Part shown: one piece after another, positions 10,211 through 21,298 of the stretch | How positions within the stretch are numbered: position 1 is the stretch's first letter | How the letters are laid out: each line of letters starts with the position of its first letter | NCBI GenBank assembly: GCA_907163345.1 | Contig: CAJQUN010000023.1 | Location: forward strand, 8,008,598-8,072,597 | Direction of reading: 5' to 3' | Source of the DNA: Haberlea rhodopensis | Lineage: Eukaryota > Streptophyta > Magnoliopsida > Lamiales > Gesneriaceae | DNA length: 64,000 bases | Notes under the pieces: model-generated | Databases searched by the model: none | Seen by the model: the letters and a program-made list of their open reading frames with translations, nothing else | What the model was told of the DNA's origin: nothing | Translations under genes and position numbers: made by a program

Positions 10211-11631
10211 TGTTAGGATCGGGGTAGTGTTTAGAAGGGGGGGGGGGGGGGGTTGAATAAACACTAGATTCAATTTCGATTTCTTCTTCAGGTTAACTGT
10301 AAACTGTTAAGTATTACAGTTGCTTCTCAATATCAGGCAAGTCAGCAGACACTTATTATAGTGCGGAAGACGTCTACTGAACTTGTGAGGAATAAAACTG
10401 AGGTAATAAAGTAATGAACAAATAACACAAGAGTTGTTTCTGGAAGTTCGAAGCACAACGCTTCTACGTCTCCCCTTCTTCCTTTGCAGGAAGGATTCAC
10501 TAGAAGACTTGGTTTACACTTTACAGTATACAACCTTCTTAGGCACTAACACACTTGGCCTAAACTCCTAGCAATCACAATCTTCTTAACTTTTGATTAC
10601 AAGGGATTCTATAACACTCTTTACAGAATAAACTTTCTAGCTTTGAGAGTTTTTGAGCAGCAGACTTCAATTGGAAATAATCTATCACAGATTCAGTTTC
10701 GTTGTTTGTCTGCTCTTTGCTGAACGTTTGGAATATCAGTAAAATGATTTTCTTGTTTGCTTTGAAGTATATCTCTTTGTTGAAAATCGCTCAGCACCTC
10801 TTCATTCTCTGCTTGGACGTATTTATAGGTTTGGTTGTCCAACGGTAGCTTTTCTGTATATGGAAGAGATTAGCTTTCCAAATTCATATTGTCTTCTTTC
10901 CTATTTTGTCTAAGCAACGGCTCTTTTCACTCTGACGGTAATGGTGGCGGAGATATAGCAGGGTGCGCCGCTCTGTTGTACCTTTGTCAGAGAATGTTGT
11001 ACTGATTTTGTCTCGTTGCTTAGTGCTCTTACTGGAAGTTTAGACTTCTGCTGGTTTTCTGTGTTCAACTGGTCGTTCATCCTCTTATGACCAGTTGATG
11101 TCTTTGTTCAGTGGGACTATCCGGTTGATAGTTGTCCAGTAGATGTCTGTCCAGTTGGTGGCCATCCAGTTGATGTCTATCCAGTTGGTAGTCATCCAGT
11201 TTATGTCTTGTCCAGTTGGTAGCTATCCAGTTGGTTGATGTCTTCACCCGGTAGGTGTCTTCATCCGGTAGGTGTCTTCATCCGGTAGGAGTCTTCATCC
11301 GGTAGAAGTCTTTATCCGGTAGGAGTCTTTTTCCAGTTGGTCTTTGTTACTCGGTAGGACTTCATCCAGTTGGTCTTTGTTACCCGGTAGGACTTCATCC
11401 AGTTGGTCTTTGTTACCCGGTAGGACTTCATCCAGTTGGTCTTGGACTTTATCCAGTTGGTCTTTGTTACTCGGTAGGACTTCATCCAGTTGGTCTTTGT
11501 TATCTGGTAGGACTTCATCCAGTTGGTCTTTGTTACCCGGTAGGACTTCATCCAGTTGGTCTTTGACATCGGTAGGACTTTATCCAGTTGGTCTTTGTTA
11601 CCCGGTGGGACTTCATCCAGTTGGTCTTTGA
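10211..11631 (-). repeat. S1 3' LTR, lacking its first 51 bp
   Basis: Aligns with the 5' LTR (20197-21726) with only about ten substitutions noticed by eye. Its upstream end is missing: homology stops at 11631 inside the last minisatellite unit, so the 51 bp present at 21676-21726 have no counterpart and the sequence instead reads 'tgagaatcctgaaaatac'. The minisatellite has 10 units against 12 in the other LTR. A G run of 16 lies at 10237-10252 (14 in the other LTR, 20222-20235). Confidence 0.85.
11333..11631. repeat. 33-bp minisatellite in the S1 3' LTR, 10 units
   Basis: The unit begins CCAGTTGGTCTTTGTTACCC and continues GGTAGGACTTCAT. The units vary at a few positions (TTGTTACCC, TTGTTACTC, TTGTTATCT, TTGACATC) and one is shortened to about 21 bp. 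It is flanked at 11080-11330 by irregular shorter repeats of CCAGTTGATG/CCGGTAGG words. Since 33 is a multiple of three, the array gives long repetitive open frames on both strands, which are artefacts. Confidence 0.95.
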
Positions 11632-12452
11632 TGAGAATCCTGAAAATACTTGAAGACATAATGGAAAAGAAATTTTCCTTTCTTATTAATATAAGCAGAT
11701 TACAAGTTGTAATCAAACTGGACAATTGAGAGAGATTCATCTTCATTTAAGATGAATTCTAATAACTTGAATAGAATCTAAGACAAGTCTAGTTTTACAC
11801 AATACAGCTGATACATGACAAATTTTTACACAAGCACTGTAGACCTGGAGAGCTTCGATCCATCTAATGTCAGAGAGGAAGAGCTCGATCCACCTTATTT
11901 CAGAGAGGAAGAGCTCGATCCACCTTGTTTCAGAGATGACCTAATTAGAATACTCTATCTCTGTCGGTCTACCTTGTTTCAGAGAGAAGGTCGGGAAGAG
12001 TCATATGTATATTCATCAGGCAGCTTCCATGGTTCATGGATTCACCTATCAGAATACTCTATCTCTGTCTTCCCCCTTTTTGTCATCAGCACCCAGATAA
12101 CTCCTGATAGCAGTTCCTGACTGATGATGAGCATCAGAGCAGGATCCAAAACGCTGAAGCTTAATGGAGCTGGGTTAGATAAGTAATCAACCCATGAGGG
12201 GTTGATTTAGATAAGTAATAAACCCATGAATCGGAAAAGTTTTTAACAGAAAACCAAGGAATTTTGAAAGGTTTGAAGTTAATCATGATGAGTGAATGTG
12301 TGTTATGTGAACAAACAAGAGTCGCTATTTATAGAAATGAAAAGGTTTCAATTAATGTGAATGTATTTATGTTGATCAGTAAATACAAAGAAAAAGTCAA
12401 TTAAAAACAGTAAATAGATAAGAGTAATTAAAGGAGGAGTCAGAAAACGATA
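11632..12452 (-). other. S1 3' untranslated region with polypurine tract
   Basis: Noncoding segment between the extra ORF and the 3' LTR. Read on the minus strand, a typical Sirevirus polypurine tract (GATGACAAAAAGGGGGAAGA) spans about 12087-12068. Unusually, about 440 bp separate it from detectable LTR homology, whereas in S2 the tract abuts the LTR. The segment also contains a 30-bp near-tandem repeat of 'agaggaagagctcgatccac' at about 11872-11940. The plus-strand frame at 11815-12120 covers this repeat and is not taken as a gene. Confidence 0.6.
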
Positions 12453-15221
12453 CTATTTTCGCCCGAACCAATGTTTGGAATAGTCGCGTTTTTCGGCAGG
12501 CGGTTGACGCGGACTCCGAGATCTGGGTTGAGCAGTTGGTCTGGACTGAGTGAGTGCTCCAGTTGCAGGGGATGAACGAGCAGCTGAACTTGAAGCTCGC
12601 TGCGTTGAGGGAGCAGTTCGGCTGGGTTCAGGTAGTCTGCGAATTATTTGAGGGGCTGCAGGCAGGCTGTTGCATATATCTTGAATCTGAGAAGCAAATG
12701 CTGTCTGCATGGTGGCCAACTGATCGGTCAAGATTTTCTTGGCGTCGTCAATCTTTTCTCCAAGAGCCATTGAGGTGGCAGCATGAAGAGATTCATTATT
12801 TTGAGTGATCTGAAGACGCGCCTGGCCAATTCTAGAGAAGGCGTCCGCCACTGCATTTTCAGCAAAGGTTTGAAGTCTGGTGACAGTAGTCGTTAAACTA
12901 CTTAAGTCCCGGTAGACTTGCTGGAATTGAGAGTCTGTGTGCTGCTGATGGGTGCCTAGAATGAGAGTTGCAGTTCGCTCTTCCTGCTTAAGTTTATGAA
13001 CATCGCTGGCTAGTGCTGATATTGCAGTGGAGAGATTAGCTAGCTGTGCAGCAATGTTCGGTGGCTCGTCCAGAGGGTTTGTAAAGACAAAAAAATCCTC
13101 AGAAAGCTCTTGAACCATGGACGGATCTACGGCAATTATTGGAGTACCAGTAGTAGGGACAAGAGCATTGGGATGAGCATCTTCAACTGCAGTGGAGTGC
13201 AAAATAGTAGCTTCAACATTTGGGGCAGCTGTAGAGTCTGAGATAGTTACAGCCAAAGTGGCAGTTTCTTCAATTTGTGGGACAGCCAAAGCAGTAGTGG
13301 CTTGATCAACCGCAGCAGCAGACGACTGGGTGTGATCATTGGAGTGTGAAGACTCACTAGGTTCATGATTGGTAGAGGATATAGTAACCTGCTGAACCAC
13401 TGTTTGAATGACTGCATCCACATTGGTGTGATCAACAACCATTGGTTGTGGCTGTTGATCATTATGAGAGCTGGGAGTAGAGGAGACGCTGGGAGCAGTT
13501 GGAGAGGAGAGTTCTTTAACCGAGGAGGCTGCCTCCAATGCAGTTGGTGCGGCCTCCGCTCCAGTGGGAGTGGTCTCCAGAGCAGTAGAAGTGAACTCCA
13601 CAGAAGAGGGGACAATCTCCAAATTTGCAATGACCGTTTGTAGATCTGGCTGATCAGGGCTTGCAACAGTTTCAGCAGTGGAGCATGAGTGAATCCCAGT
13701 GGATATGCGAATATCATGAAGAGCAAGCTCAGCCATTTCCAGCTTGGGTCCAAGAGCATTTAGAACAGCTCTATCATGATTCGCTGTTCCTGAATTACCG
13801 TTGAATTGTTGAAGGCGGGTTTCAACCAGGGCTTGAAGTTCGCCCACATAGATCATCAGGCTAAAAACATCTCGCAGCTTCAAGCTTGTTTCAGGGTCTG
13901 AGATTTGAAGATATGCCAGGATTTTGTTCTCATCTTCCCTAGCCTGATCCAGAATAGGATCAAAATCATCAAATCGAACCTTTATTCGAGCCTTTACCCA
14001 ACGATCAAAAATCTCCAGCTGTGGTTGCAGATTGGCTTCAACTGTATCCATGACCATCTGGATCTCGAAGGCAACAGGAGTGGACACTGGAGCCATAAGA
14101 GTTTTTCCTTTGCCAGCAGGGGTGGTCTTTGGATGACAGTATGGACACAAGGACTTGGGTGTCCTAAAGCTGATAGTGCCTGGTGCTTGCTGAGAGCTCA
14201 CCAGTGCTGACGGAGTGTCAACTGGAACCATTGATGGAGCAGGCACCATGGCTAATGAAGCAGTTGGTTCCTCAGTTGGAGGAATTTCAGGGCTGGGTAC
14301 GCTACCAGGAATAACGTTTGTAGGGCCGGCGGAGGAGATGGTATCAGAAGCGGCAATGACCTGCTGTCGGATAGCTGAAGGAGCAGTTTTTCTTGTTCTG
14401 GGCTTCTTAGGAGGGGGAGGAGGAGGAGAAGACTCAGCGGATTCCGAGACAGTTTGTTCAAAGTCACTAATTACTTGAGTCAAACGGCGCTTTGTCACCC
14501 CACCTTCTCTGCCACTTCGTTGTCGATGAAGCTGAAGATACTTGGCAGTGATAAGTCTCCCTGGATGAAGGTTGGAGAGAGCCCCTGTTTTAATGTGTTT
14601 GCTGTCAAAAAGGCTGCTTAGCGGGAGAGCAAAGCCTGATTGACCCTTGCCAGAGACCACTAGACTAGTCAGAGTTTGAAATAACACAACTGACCAGTTT
14701 ATCTCCAATCCTTTGCATATTGCACTCATAACGTCAAACTTTTCAGGGGTGATCATATCAAATGATCCAGCTTTACATAGAAGCCCCTTGGAGATGATGT
14801 CTGCCAGTTGTCGATAATGGCTATTCATTAATACTTTCCTGAAAGGAGGACGTTGAAGGCGATGAGCAGAGTCCGAAACTGTGAGACGCATCTCTTCTCT
14901 TAGTTCCGCTGGAACAGTGGAAAAATCAGTGAGTCCGGTGGAGGGAAGACACAGGTGTGTGGCAAATTCAGATTGGGTGATGGTAACCGACTATCCAGAT
15001 ACGGATGCCACCACGGTGTCATCCACAACCTTGGCCGTAGCAAAGAACTCGTGTAGCTCGTCCTTGTAAAAAGAGGGGGCCTGGCTCAGGATTACCAGGA
15101 GTCCGGAGGTATCCAGTCTTTGTATCAACTCCTTTGTCTCCTCATCAGATGATGTGTATATAGAATGAAAATCGATGTGAACAGCATTGGTGATGAAGCT
15201 CGGTTGAACATTCTTTGACAT
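12453..15221 (-). pseudogene. S1 extra (env-like position) ORF, one internal stop
   Basis: Large ORF downstream of pol, the position of the so-called env-like ORF in some Sireviruses. The likely start is the ATG at 15221 (MSKNVQPSFITNAVHIDF). The frame is open to 12453 except for a single TAG at 14993-14991, giving about 76 codons before it and 845 after. The N-terminal part is globular-looking. About 150-170 residues past the next ATG (14891) lies a proline- and lysine-rich patch (PPPPPPKKPRTRKT). Long Ser/Thr/Ala/Pro/Glu-rich stretches follow, then a helical, probably coiled-coil region and a basic C terminus. I see no clear signal peptide or transmembrane segment, so 'env-like' is positional only. 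S2 has a counterpart (29641-32157). Confidence 0.75.
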
Positions 15222-15757
15222 TTTGGATGAGTATGAGGAAGAAGCAGCAGCAATCTTGTTAGAGTAAAGTTTTCTGAAAGAAAAGATAATTGCAGTGAAT
15301 TGTTGGAGAAGATGAAGAATAGAGAAATTAATGGCGGTGAAAATGGAAGTATATGTAACGTCGTACTGTAGATGAGCGGACACATGTATACGTGGCGATC
15401 ATCGAACGATTTAAAAAGATTTAACAAATAAATAAAAGGACATGATTTAGGCGGGAGTGAAATAATTTATTTTACACAAAAGTAATTTTGAATTCCGACG
15501 TTCATTAGGTTAATAAGTATCGAGGGTTATTTTTGTCAAAGCATATTTGGTAACATCAGCTGGTATGTAGGGTTCGACTGGTAGGAAAGCATCTACTGGA
15601 TGTAGAGTCCTACTGGTACGGATACACCTACTGCAGCTGACCATTGTATTACCAGCTGAGCTTAAATAACCATGATAGGACTATAACTGAAATTCCCCCT
15701 AAATTTATGCAAATAAACTAACTAATTCCCCCTGAAATCATTACCCAAACAAAATAA
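15222..15757 (-). other. S1 spacer between pol and extra ORF, with purine-tract repeats
   Basis: Noncoding spacer. On the minus strand it has two copies of AGGGGGAATT (15733-15724 and 15700-15691), like the extra polypurine tracts reported between pol and the 3' region in Sireviruses. The open frame that extends the extra ORF upstream to 15383 lacks conserved character. Confidence 0.6.
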
Positions 15758-17329
15758 TCAAGAAGTAATTTCAATTAAACCAAGAATATTTCGAAAGTAA
15801 GAAAACTTAGTGTCCGGTAGGGGTTTTGTGAAAATGTCTGCTGCCTGTTGTTCGGTAGAGATATACTCCAGTCGAATTTCTTTCTTCATAACATGATCTC
15901 TGATAAAATGATGACGGATGTCAATATGTTTAGTACGAGTATGAAGAACTGGATTGTATGTTATAGCAATGGCAGACGTATTATCACAAAAGATGGGAGC
16001 CTCTGTGGACTCAATTCCATAGTCTCTGAGTTGTTGCTGAATCCAGAGCAGTTGAGCACAGCAGCTTCCAGCAGCAAGGTACTCTGCCTCTGCAGTGGAA
16101 GTTGCTATGGATGTCTGTTTCTTGCATCCCCATGATATCAATCGATCACCAAGGAATTGACAATACCCACTGGTGCTTTTCCTGTCAATTTTGCATCCAG
16201 CATAGTCAGCATCTGAGTATCCAATAAGATTAAAAGTTGAGTCTCTGGGATACCATAGACCAACATTCTCAGTGCCTTTCAAATATTTGAGGATCCTTTT
16301 GACAGCAGTGAAGTGCGACTGTTTGGGATTTGCTTGAAACCGGGCGCACATACACACAGCAAACATAATATCTGGTCGGCTGGCTGTCAAATATAGTAAA
16401 GATCTGATAATGCCTCGATACATTGTAACTTCAACTGGTATTCCTGAATTATCCAAGTCGAGTTTGGCAGATGTGCTCATTGGTGTAGTAGTAGCTGAGC
16501 TGGTATTCATTCCATATTTCTTCAGCAGCTCTTTAGTGTATTTAGACTGATTTATCAGGATTCCTTCACTAGATTGCTTGACTTGCAATCCTAAGAAAAA
16601 TGATAGTTCTCCCATCATGCTCATCTCAAATTGGTCCTGCATAATTTTAGAGAATCTTTCGCACAATTTTGAGTTAGTACTTCCGAAGATAATATCATCA
16701 ACATAAATTTGAACTAGCAGAGTATGATCTCCCTTTGTAAATTTAAAAAGGGTCTTGTCCACCGTGCCAATAATAAAATTGTGCTCTGTCAAATATTTTG
16801 ATAAAGTTTCATACCAGGCACGGGGAGCTTGCTTTAGACCATACAAAGCTTTATTGAGACGGAAAACATGAGATGGCTGCTGATGGTTTTCAAATCCAGG
16901 AGGTTGTTCAACATAAACTTCTTCCTGGAGTTTGCCGTTAAGAAATGCACTCTTAACATCCATCTGATAGACTTTAAAGTCTTTAAACGCAGCAAATGCA
17001 AGAAATATGCGAATTGCTTCTAGTCGAGCTACAGGGGCAAAGGTTTCATCAAAATCAATGCATTCTTCCTGTCTGTAGCCCTGTGCAACTAATCTTGCCT
17101 TATTTCTGATTACTGTACCATTTTCGTCTAATTTATTTCTAAATACCCATTTGGTGTCAATTACAGTGTGATGCTGTGGTCGTGGTACAAGATACCATAC
17201 TTTGTTTCGTTCAAACTGATTTAGTTCTTCCTGAATTGCTTCTACCCAACTTGGGTCTAATATAGCTTCATCAATCTTCTTAGGTTCTATATGAGATATG
17301 AATGCAGCATGAAGAAATTCATTAATCAT
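15758..17329 (-). CDS. S1 reverse transcriptase and RNase H
   Basis: C-terminal part of the Copia polyprotein, which copies element RNA into DNA. It is open over 523 codons from 17329 and in fact extends upstream to about 17362 (PLAPLRTRGQ). RT motifs in order: NKVWYLVPRP, DTKWVFRNKLDENG, KARLVAQGYRQEE, DETFAPVARLEAIRI, QMDVKSAFLNG and QPPGFE. The catalytic YVDDIIFGS and FFLGLQVKQ follow, then the RNase H part with YSDADYAGCKIDRKSTSG, TSTAEAEYLAA, CDNTSAIAI and KHIDIRHHFIRDHV. All catalytic Asp motifs I expect are present. The upstream frame is out of register, so it is separated from gag and integrase. Confidence 0.93.
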   Translation of the reverse strand: MINEFLHAAFISHIEPKKIDEAILDPSWVEAIQEELNQFERNKVWYLVPRPQHHTVIDTKWVFRNKLDENGTVIRNKARLVAQGYRQEECIDFDETFAPVARLEAIRIFLAFAAFKDFKVYQMDVKSAFLNGKLQEEVYVEQPPGFENHQQPSHVFRLNKALYGLKQAPRAWYETLSKYLTEHNFIIGTVDKTLFKFTKGDHTLLVQIYVDDIIFGSTNSKLCERFSKIMQDQFEMSMMGELSFFLGLQVKQSSEGILINQSKYTKELLKKYGMNTSSATTTPMSTSAKLDLDNSGIPVEVTMYRGIIRSLLYLTASRPDIMFAVCMCARFQANPKQSHFTAVKRILKYLKGTENVGLWYPRDSTFNLIGYSDADYAGCKIDRKSTSGYCQFLGDRLISWGCKKQTSIATSTAEAEYLAAGSCCAQLLWIQQQLRDYGIESTEAPIFCDNTSAIAITYNPVLHTRTKHIDIRHHFIRDHVMKKEIRLEYISTEQQAADIFTKPLPDTKFSYFRNILGLIEITS

Positions 17330-17362
17330 TTGTCCTCTGGTGCGTAGAGGAGCAAGAGGTTA

Positions 17363-18017
17363 CCGATGACCTGCTCGGGTGGATGATCCTTCTTCCACCG
17401 GAGCGAAGGTCCAAGAGTGTTGAGTTCTTCAGATGATTGGATGTGAGTAGGCAAATCAGAGGTTCTGATAGACTCATCTTTCTCATTTGTTCCTTCTACT
17501 GCAGTAGAGGTAGAGCCACTGTTTCATTGGTAGCTGGCTGCAGTGCTTGTTGGCCAGCAAACTCCTCTGCTTGAGCTTCAGGAACTTCTGGTTCTAAGGA
17601 GCAGTCAGTCCTGCTTCTGTAATCAATCTCATCATCAACATTTTCGTCAATGTAAGTGCTTTCCAGTCGATTACTCAAGTTGTTGATTTGTATATCAGAT
17701 AGTGTACAGTCAGTAGGTTCATCAAATTTTACATGCACTGATTCTTCTACAGTAAGAGTTCTATTATTAAATACTCTGAAGGCCTTACTAACTGTAGAAT
17801 AGCCAAGGAATATTCCAGCATCAGATTTGGCATCAAAAGCGGTGAGATGAGTCTTTCCATTGTTGTGAATAAAACATTTGCAACCAAACACATGGAAATA
17901 GGAAATATTTGGCTTACTGCCATTCCAGATCTCATAAGGGGTTTTATTTGCTCGCTTATTAATCATTGATCTGTTCTGCGTATAACATGCTGTGTTGACA
18001 GCTTCTGTCCAAAATCT
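17363..18017 (-). pseudogene. S1 integrase C-terminal region and linker, frameshifted
   Basis: Continues the integrase core after the stop at 18020-18018 in the same frame (RFWTEAVNTACYTQNRSM), then TPYEIWNGSKPNISYFHVFG and GYSTVSKAFRVFNNRTLTV-type Copia integrase C-terminal motifs. The frame ends at 17496. The acidic linker continues in another frame and shifts again near 17360 before RT. At least two small indels are therefore needed to explain it. It is the most damaged part of S1 pol. Confidence 0.8.
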
Positions 18018-20138
18018 CTACGATATTTCTGATTCCGCAAGCATAGTTCGCGCAGCTTCTTTCAAAGTGCGGTTCCTACGCTCAGCAACTCCGTTTTGTT
18101 GAGGAGTTCTAGCTGCAGAGTATTCGTGTTTAATACCAAGGTCATCTAGATATGATTCGAGTGATTGATTGGTGAACTCAGTACCTTTATCACTGCGAAT
18201 TCTATCTATCCCACACGATTTCTCATTTTGGAGTCTTTTCAGTAATTTGATCAGCTTTGGAGTAGCCTGATCTTTGCCACTTAGGAACAAGACCCACGTG
18301 AAACGAGTGTAATCGTCTATTAACACTAGGGTATACTTCATTCCCCCTAGACTTGTTACTGGTATAGGACCAAACAGATCCATATGCAGCAACTCTAGGC
18401 ACCGAGAAGAAGATTTACTCCCTTTGTTCTTAAAGGAGGATCTGATTTGCTTACCAAATTGGCAGGCTGCACAGATCTTGTCTTTTGAGAACTCAATTTG
18501 GGGCAGTCCAATAACTAGATCAAGTTTACGCAGACTGGCAATAGTTTTAAAATTTAAGTGACTCAACCGTTTGTGCCAAAGCCAATTTTTGGAGGAGTTC
18601 AGGGCAGCTAAGCAAGTAGAGGAATTAGGCTGATTAAGATTCCAATCAATTTTATAGGTGTTATCATGCCTTCTACCTACAAGTAATATACTGCCATCAG
18701 TAGATTTAATTGTGCATGAGTGCTGATTGAATTCTACGGAATGACAATTGTCACACAGTTGACTTATGCTAATCAAGTTATAGCATAGATTTTCAACTAA
18801 AAGAATATCTTTAATGATGATGTTACCGTAGATAATCTTACCCTTACCCACGGTTCTACCTTTCGTGTTATCTCCAAAAGTTATTCTGGGTCCGGTGGAG
18901 TCCACCATTTCAGACAATAAGCTCGCATTTCCTGTCATATGTCTAGAGCATCCGCTGTCCAGGAACCATTCTGAGCTCCGAACTGGATGCATTCTAGTTT
19001 CCTCATTTTCATCATTTGCCATTAAGCAGTGGACTTCCTCGTCTTCACTCTCGCTGGATGAGCTAGTTAACTCTACTGATTCTGATTCAGAATCAGCCCA
19101 TTTGCTCTTACTTTCTTCTGCCATCAAAACCTTTTGATCTCTGTCCCTTTTGGATGATCTTCTGGTTTCTTTGGATTTTCTGTAATCCTTGGATCCTCTT
19201 TTGTGATCATCCTTTTTGGGTTTAGGACAGTCCGCAATGAAGTGCCCTGGTTTGAGGCAGTTGAAGCATACTCGCTCTTCTTCTTCTGAATTTCCTTTGG
19301 AACTCTGCCTTCGAGGATATGATTGATAAGGTCTCTGGTTCTTCTTCATGAATTTCCCAAATTTCTTTACAAACATTGCCATAGCATCATTACACATCTT
19401 TTCTGGAGTCATCTCTGTAGAAGTAGGCAGAGACTCCGATGCAGTGAGAGCTTTGGTTGGTTGGCTGGTATTTGGTTCATCTTCAACCCGAATGCCTAAT
19501 TCGAATTCATAGGCTTTTAAATCAGCAAACAGATCATGTAGATCTATCTTGTTGATGTCCTTCGATTCTCTCATAGCAATGGTCTTGACATCCCATTCTC
19601 TTGGGAGACCTCTCATTACTTTGAGAGTGACTTCTCTGTTGGGTAAATCCTTACCCAGACTGCTTAGTTCATTAATTATTCCAGTCACTCTTTCATCATA
19701 CTCGTTGAGAGTTTCTCCATTCATCATCTTGATATGCTCAAACTTCTGTAAAGCCACAGTAAGCTTGTTTTCTTTGGTTTGATCATTTCCTTCACAGAGT
19801 TGGGCAATCTTCTCCCAGATTTCTTTGGCTGTTGAGCACATTTTTATTTTGTTGAACAGATTTTTGTCCAAAGTTTTGAACAGAATGTCCTTAGCAACGT
19901 TGTCTAGATTTGCTTTTTTCTTGTCTTCGTTTGACCATTGAGATCTTTCCTTTTCTACCATTTGTGGATCACCACTTGTGATAGAAGCAGCTGTATTGAT
20001 TTTCATGATCTTCAAAGGTCCTTCAGTGATTACATACCACATATCATCATCTTGAGCACTTAGATGTGCTTGCATACGGATCCTCCAGTCATCATATTCG
20101 TCTTTCTTGAACATTGGGATCTTGCTGAATGAGGCCAT
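18018..20138 (-). CDS. S1 gag, protease and integrase core
   Basis: N-terminal Copia polyprotein, 706 codons. It starts at 20138 (MASFSKIPMFKKDEYDDW), 43 bases after the primer site. Residues 1-220 are the Sirevirus/UBN2-type gag (MQAHLSAQDDDMWYVI, KILFKTLDKN-like DILFKTLDKN, AKEIWEKIAQLCEGNDQTK). A CCHC zinc knuckle lies at 291-304 (CFNCLKPGHFIADC) and the aspartic protease site near residue 394 (WFLDSGCSRHMTG). The pre-integrase zinc region (WHKRLSHLNF, CAACQFGK) and integrase core (LLHMDLFGPIP, DDYTRFTW, SDKGTEF, RTPQQNGVAERRNRTLKE) follow. It ends in a TAG that falls where S2 has a glutamine codon, so the stop is a mutation and not the natural end. Confidence 0.93.
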   Translation of the reverse strand: MASFSKIPMFKKDEYDDWRIRMQAHLSAQDDDMWYVITEGPLKIMKINTAASITSGDPQMVEKERSQWSNEDKKKANLDNVAKDILFKTLDKNLFNKIKMCSTAKEIWEKIAQLCEGNDQTKENKLTVALQKFEHIKMMNGETLNEYDERVTGIINELSSLGKDLPNREVTLKVMRGLPREWDVKTIAMRESKDINKIDLHDLFADLKAYEFELGIRVEDEPNTSQPTKALTASESLPTSTEMTPEKMCNDAMAMFVKKFGKFMKKNQRPYQSYPRRQSSKGNSEEEERVCFNCLKPGHFIADCPKPKKDDHKRGSKDYRKSKETRRSSKRDRDQKVLMAEESKSKWADSESESVELTSSSSESEDEEVHCLMANDENEETRMHPVRSSEWFLDSGCSRHMTGNASLLSEMVDSTGPRITFGDNTKGRTVGKGKIIYGNIIIKDILLVENLCYNLISISQLCDNCHSVEFNQHSCTIKSTDGSILLVGRRHDNTYKIDWNLNQPNSSTCLAALNSSKNWLWHKRLSHLNFKTIASLRKLDLVIGLPQIEFSKDKICAACQFGKQIRSSFKNKGSKSSSRCLELLHMDLFGPIPVTSLGGMKYTLVLIDDYTRFTWVLFLSGKDQATPKLIKLLKRLQNEKSCGIDRIRSDKGTEFTNQSLESYLDDLGIKHEYSAARTPQQNGVAERRNRTLKEAARTMLAESEIS

Positions 20139-20182
20139 CAGTTTTTGGTAAATGGTAATTTCTCAAGATTGAGAAGACCTAA

Positions 20183-20194
20183 GCTCTGATACCA
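20183..20194 (-). promoter_or_regulatory. S1 primer binding site (tRNA-iMet type)
   Basis: Read on the minus strand, TGGTATCAGAGC lies two bases after the end of the 5' LTR. This is the usual site complementary to initiator methionine tRNA in plant Copia elements. Confidence 0.92.
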
Positions 20195-20812
20195 CTTGTT
20201 AGGATCGGGGTAGTGTTTAGAGGGGGGGGGGGGGGTTGAATAAACACTAGATTCAATTTCGATTTCTTCTTCAAGTTAACTGTAAACTGTTAAGTATTAC
20301 AGTTGCTTCTCAATATCAGGCAAGTCAGCAGACACTTATTATAGTGCGGAAGACGTCTACTGAACTTGTGAGGAATAAAACTGAGGTAATAAAGTAATGA
20401 ACAAATAACACAAGAGTTGTTTCTGGAAGTTCGAAGCACAACGCTTCTACGTCTCCCCTTCTTCCTTTGCAGGAAGGATTCACTAGAAGACTTGGTTTAC
20501 AATTTACAGTATACAACCTTCTTAGGCACTAACACACTTGGCCTAAACTCTTAGCAATCACAATCTTCTTAACTTTTGATTACAAGTTATTCTATAACAC
20601 TCTTTACAGAATAAACTTTCTAGCTTTGAGAGTTTTTGAGCAGCAGACTTCAATTGGAAATAATCTATCACAGATTCAGTTTCACTGTTTGTCTGCTCTT
20701 TGCTGAACGTTTGGAATATCAGTAAAATGATTTTTTTCTTTGGTTTGAAGTATATCTCTTTGTTGAAAATCGCTCAGCACCTCTTCATTCTCTGCTTGGA
20801 CGTATTTATAGG

Positions 20813-20820
20813 TTTGGTTG
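20813..20820 (-). promoter_or_regulatory. TATA box of the S1 LTR promoter
   Basis: Read on the minus strand, CTATAAATA lies downstream of the U3 tandem repeats. The same motif is present in the 3' LTR at 10827-10820. Transcription would start roughly 25-35 bp downstream (lower coordinates). The identification is from position and consensus only. Confidence 0.6.
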
Positions 20821-21298
20821 TCCAACGGTAGCTTTTCTGTATATGGAAGAGATTAGCTTTCCAAATTCATATTGTCTTCTTTCCTATTTTGTCTAAGCAA
20901 CGGCTCTTTTCACTCTGACGGTAATGGTGGCGGAGATATAGCAGGGTGCGCCGCTCTGTTGTACCTTTGTCAGAGAATGTAGTACTGATTTTGTCTCGTT
21001 GCTTAGTGCTCTTACTTGAAGTTTAGACTTCTGCTGGTTTTCTGTGTTCAACTGGTCGTTCATCCTCTTATGACCAGTTGATGTCTTTGTTCAGTGGGAC
21101 TATCCGGTTGATAGTTGTCCAGTAGATGTCTGTCCAGTTGGTGGCCATCCAGTTGATGTCTATCCAGTTGGTAGTCATCCAGTTTATGTCTTGTCCAGTT
21201 GGTAGCTATCCAGTTGGTTGATGTCTTCATCCGGTAGGTGTCTTCATCCGGTAGGAGTCTTCATCCGGTAGGAGTCTTTATCCGGTAGGAGTCTTTTT

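Noticed and set aside
11312..11746. Repetitive open frames on both strands (SSSWSLLPGRT / KTNWMKSYRVT type) here and at 21278-21724, as repeat-protein genes
   Set aside because: They arise because the 33-bp LTR minisatellite is a multiple of three. They are open on both strands and in several frames, and they sit in LTR U3 DNA.
12554..14478. Plus-strand frames within 12554-14478 and 13247-13759 as extra genes
   Set aside because: Shadows of the S1 extra ORF in other frames, with composition that mirrors it.
12453..15221. Calling the extra ORF of S1 and S2 a true viral envelope gene
   Set aside because: No signal peptide, membrane anchor or fusion-like segment is visible. The name reflects its position only.
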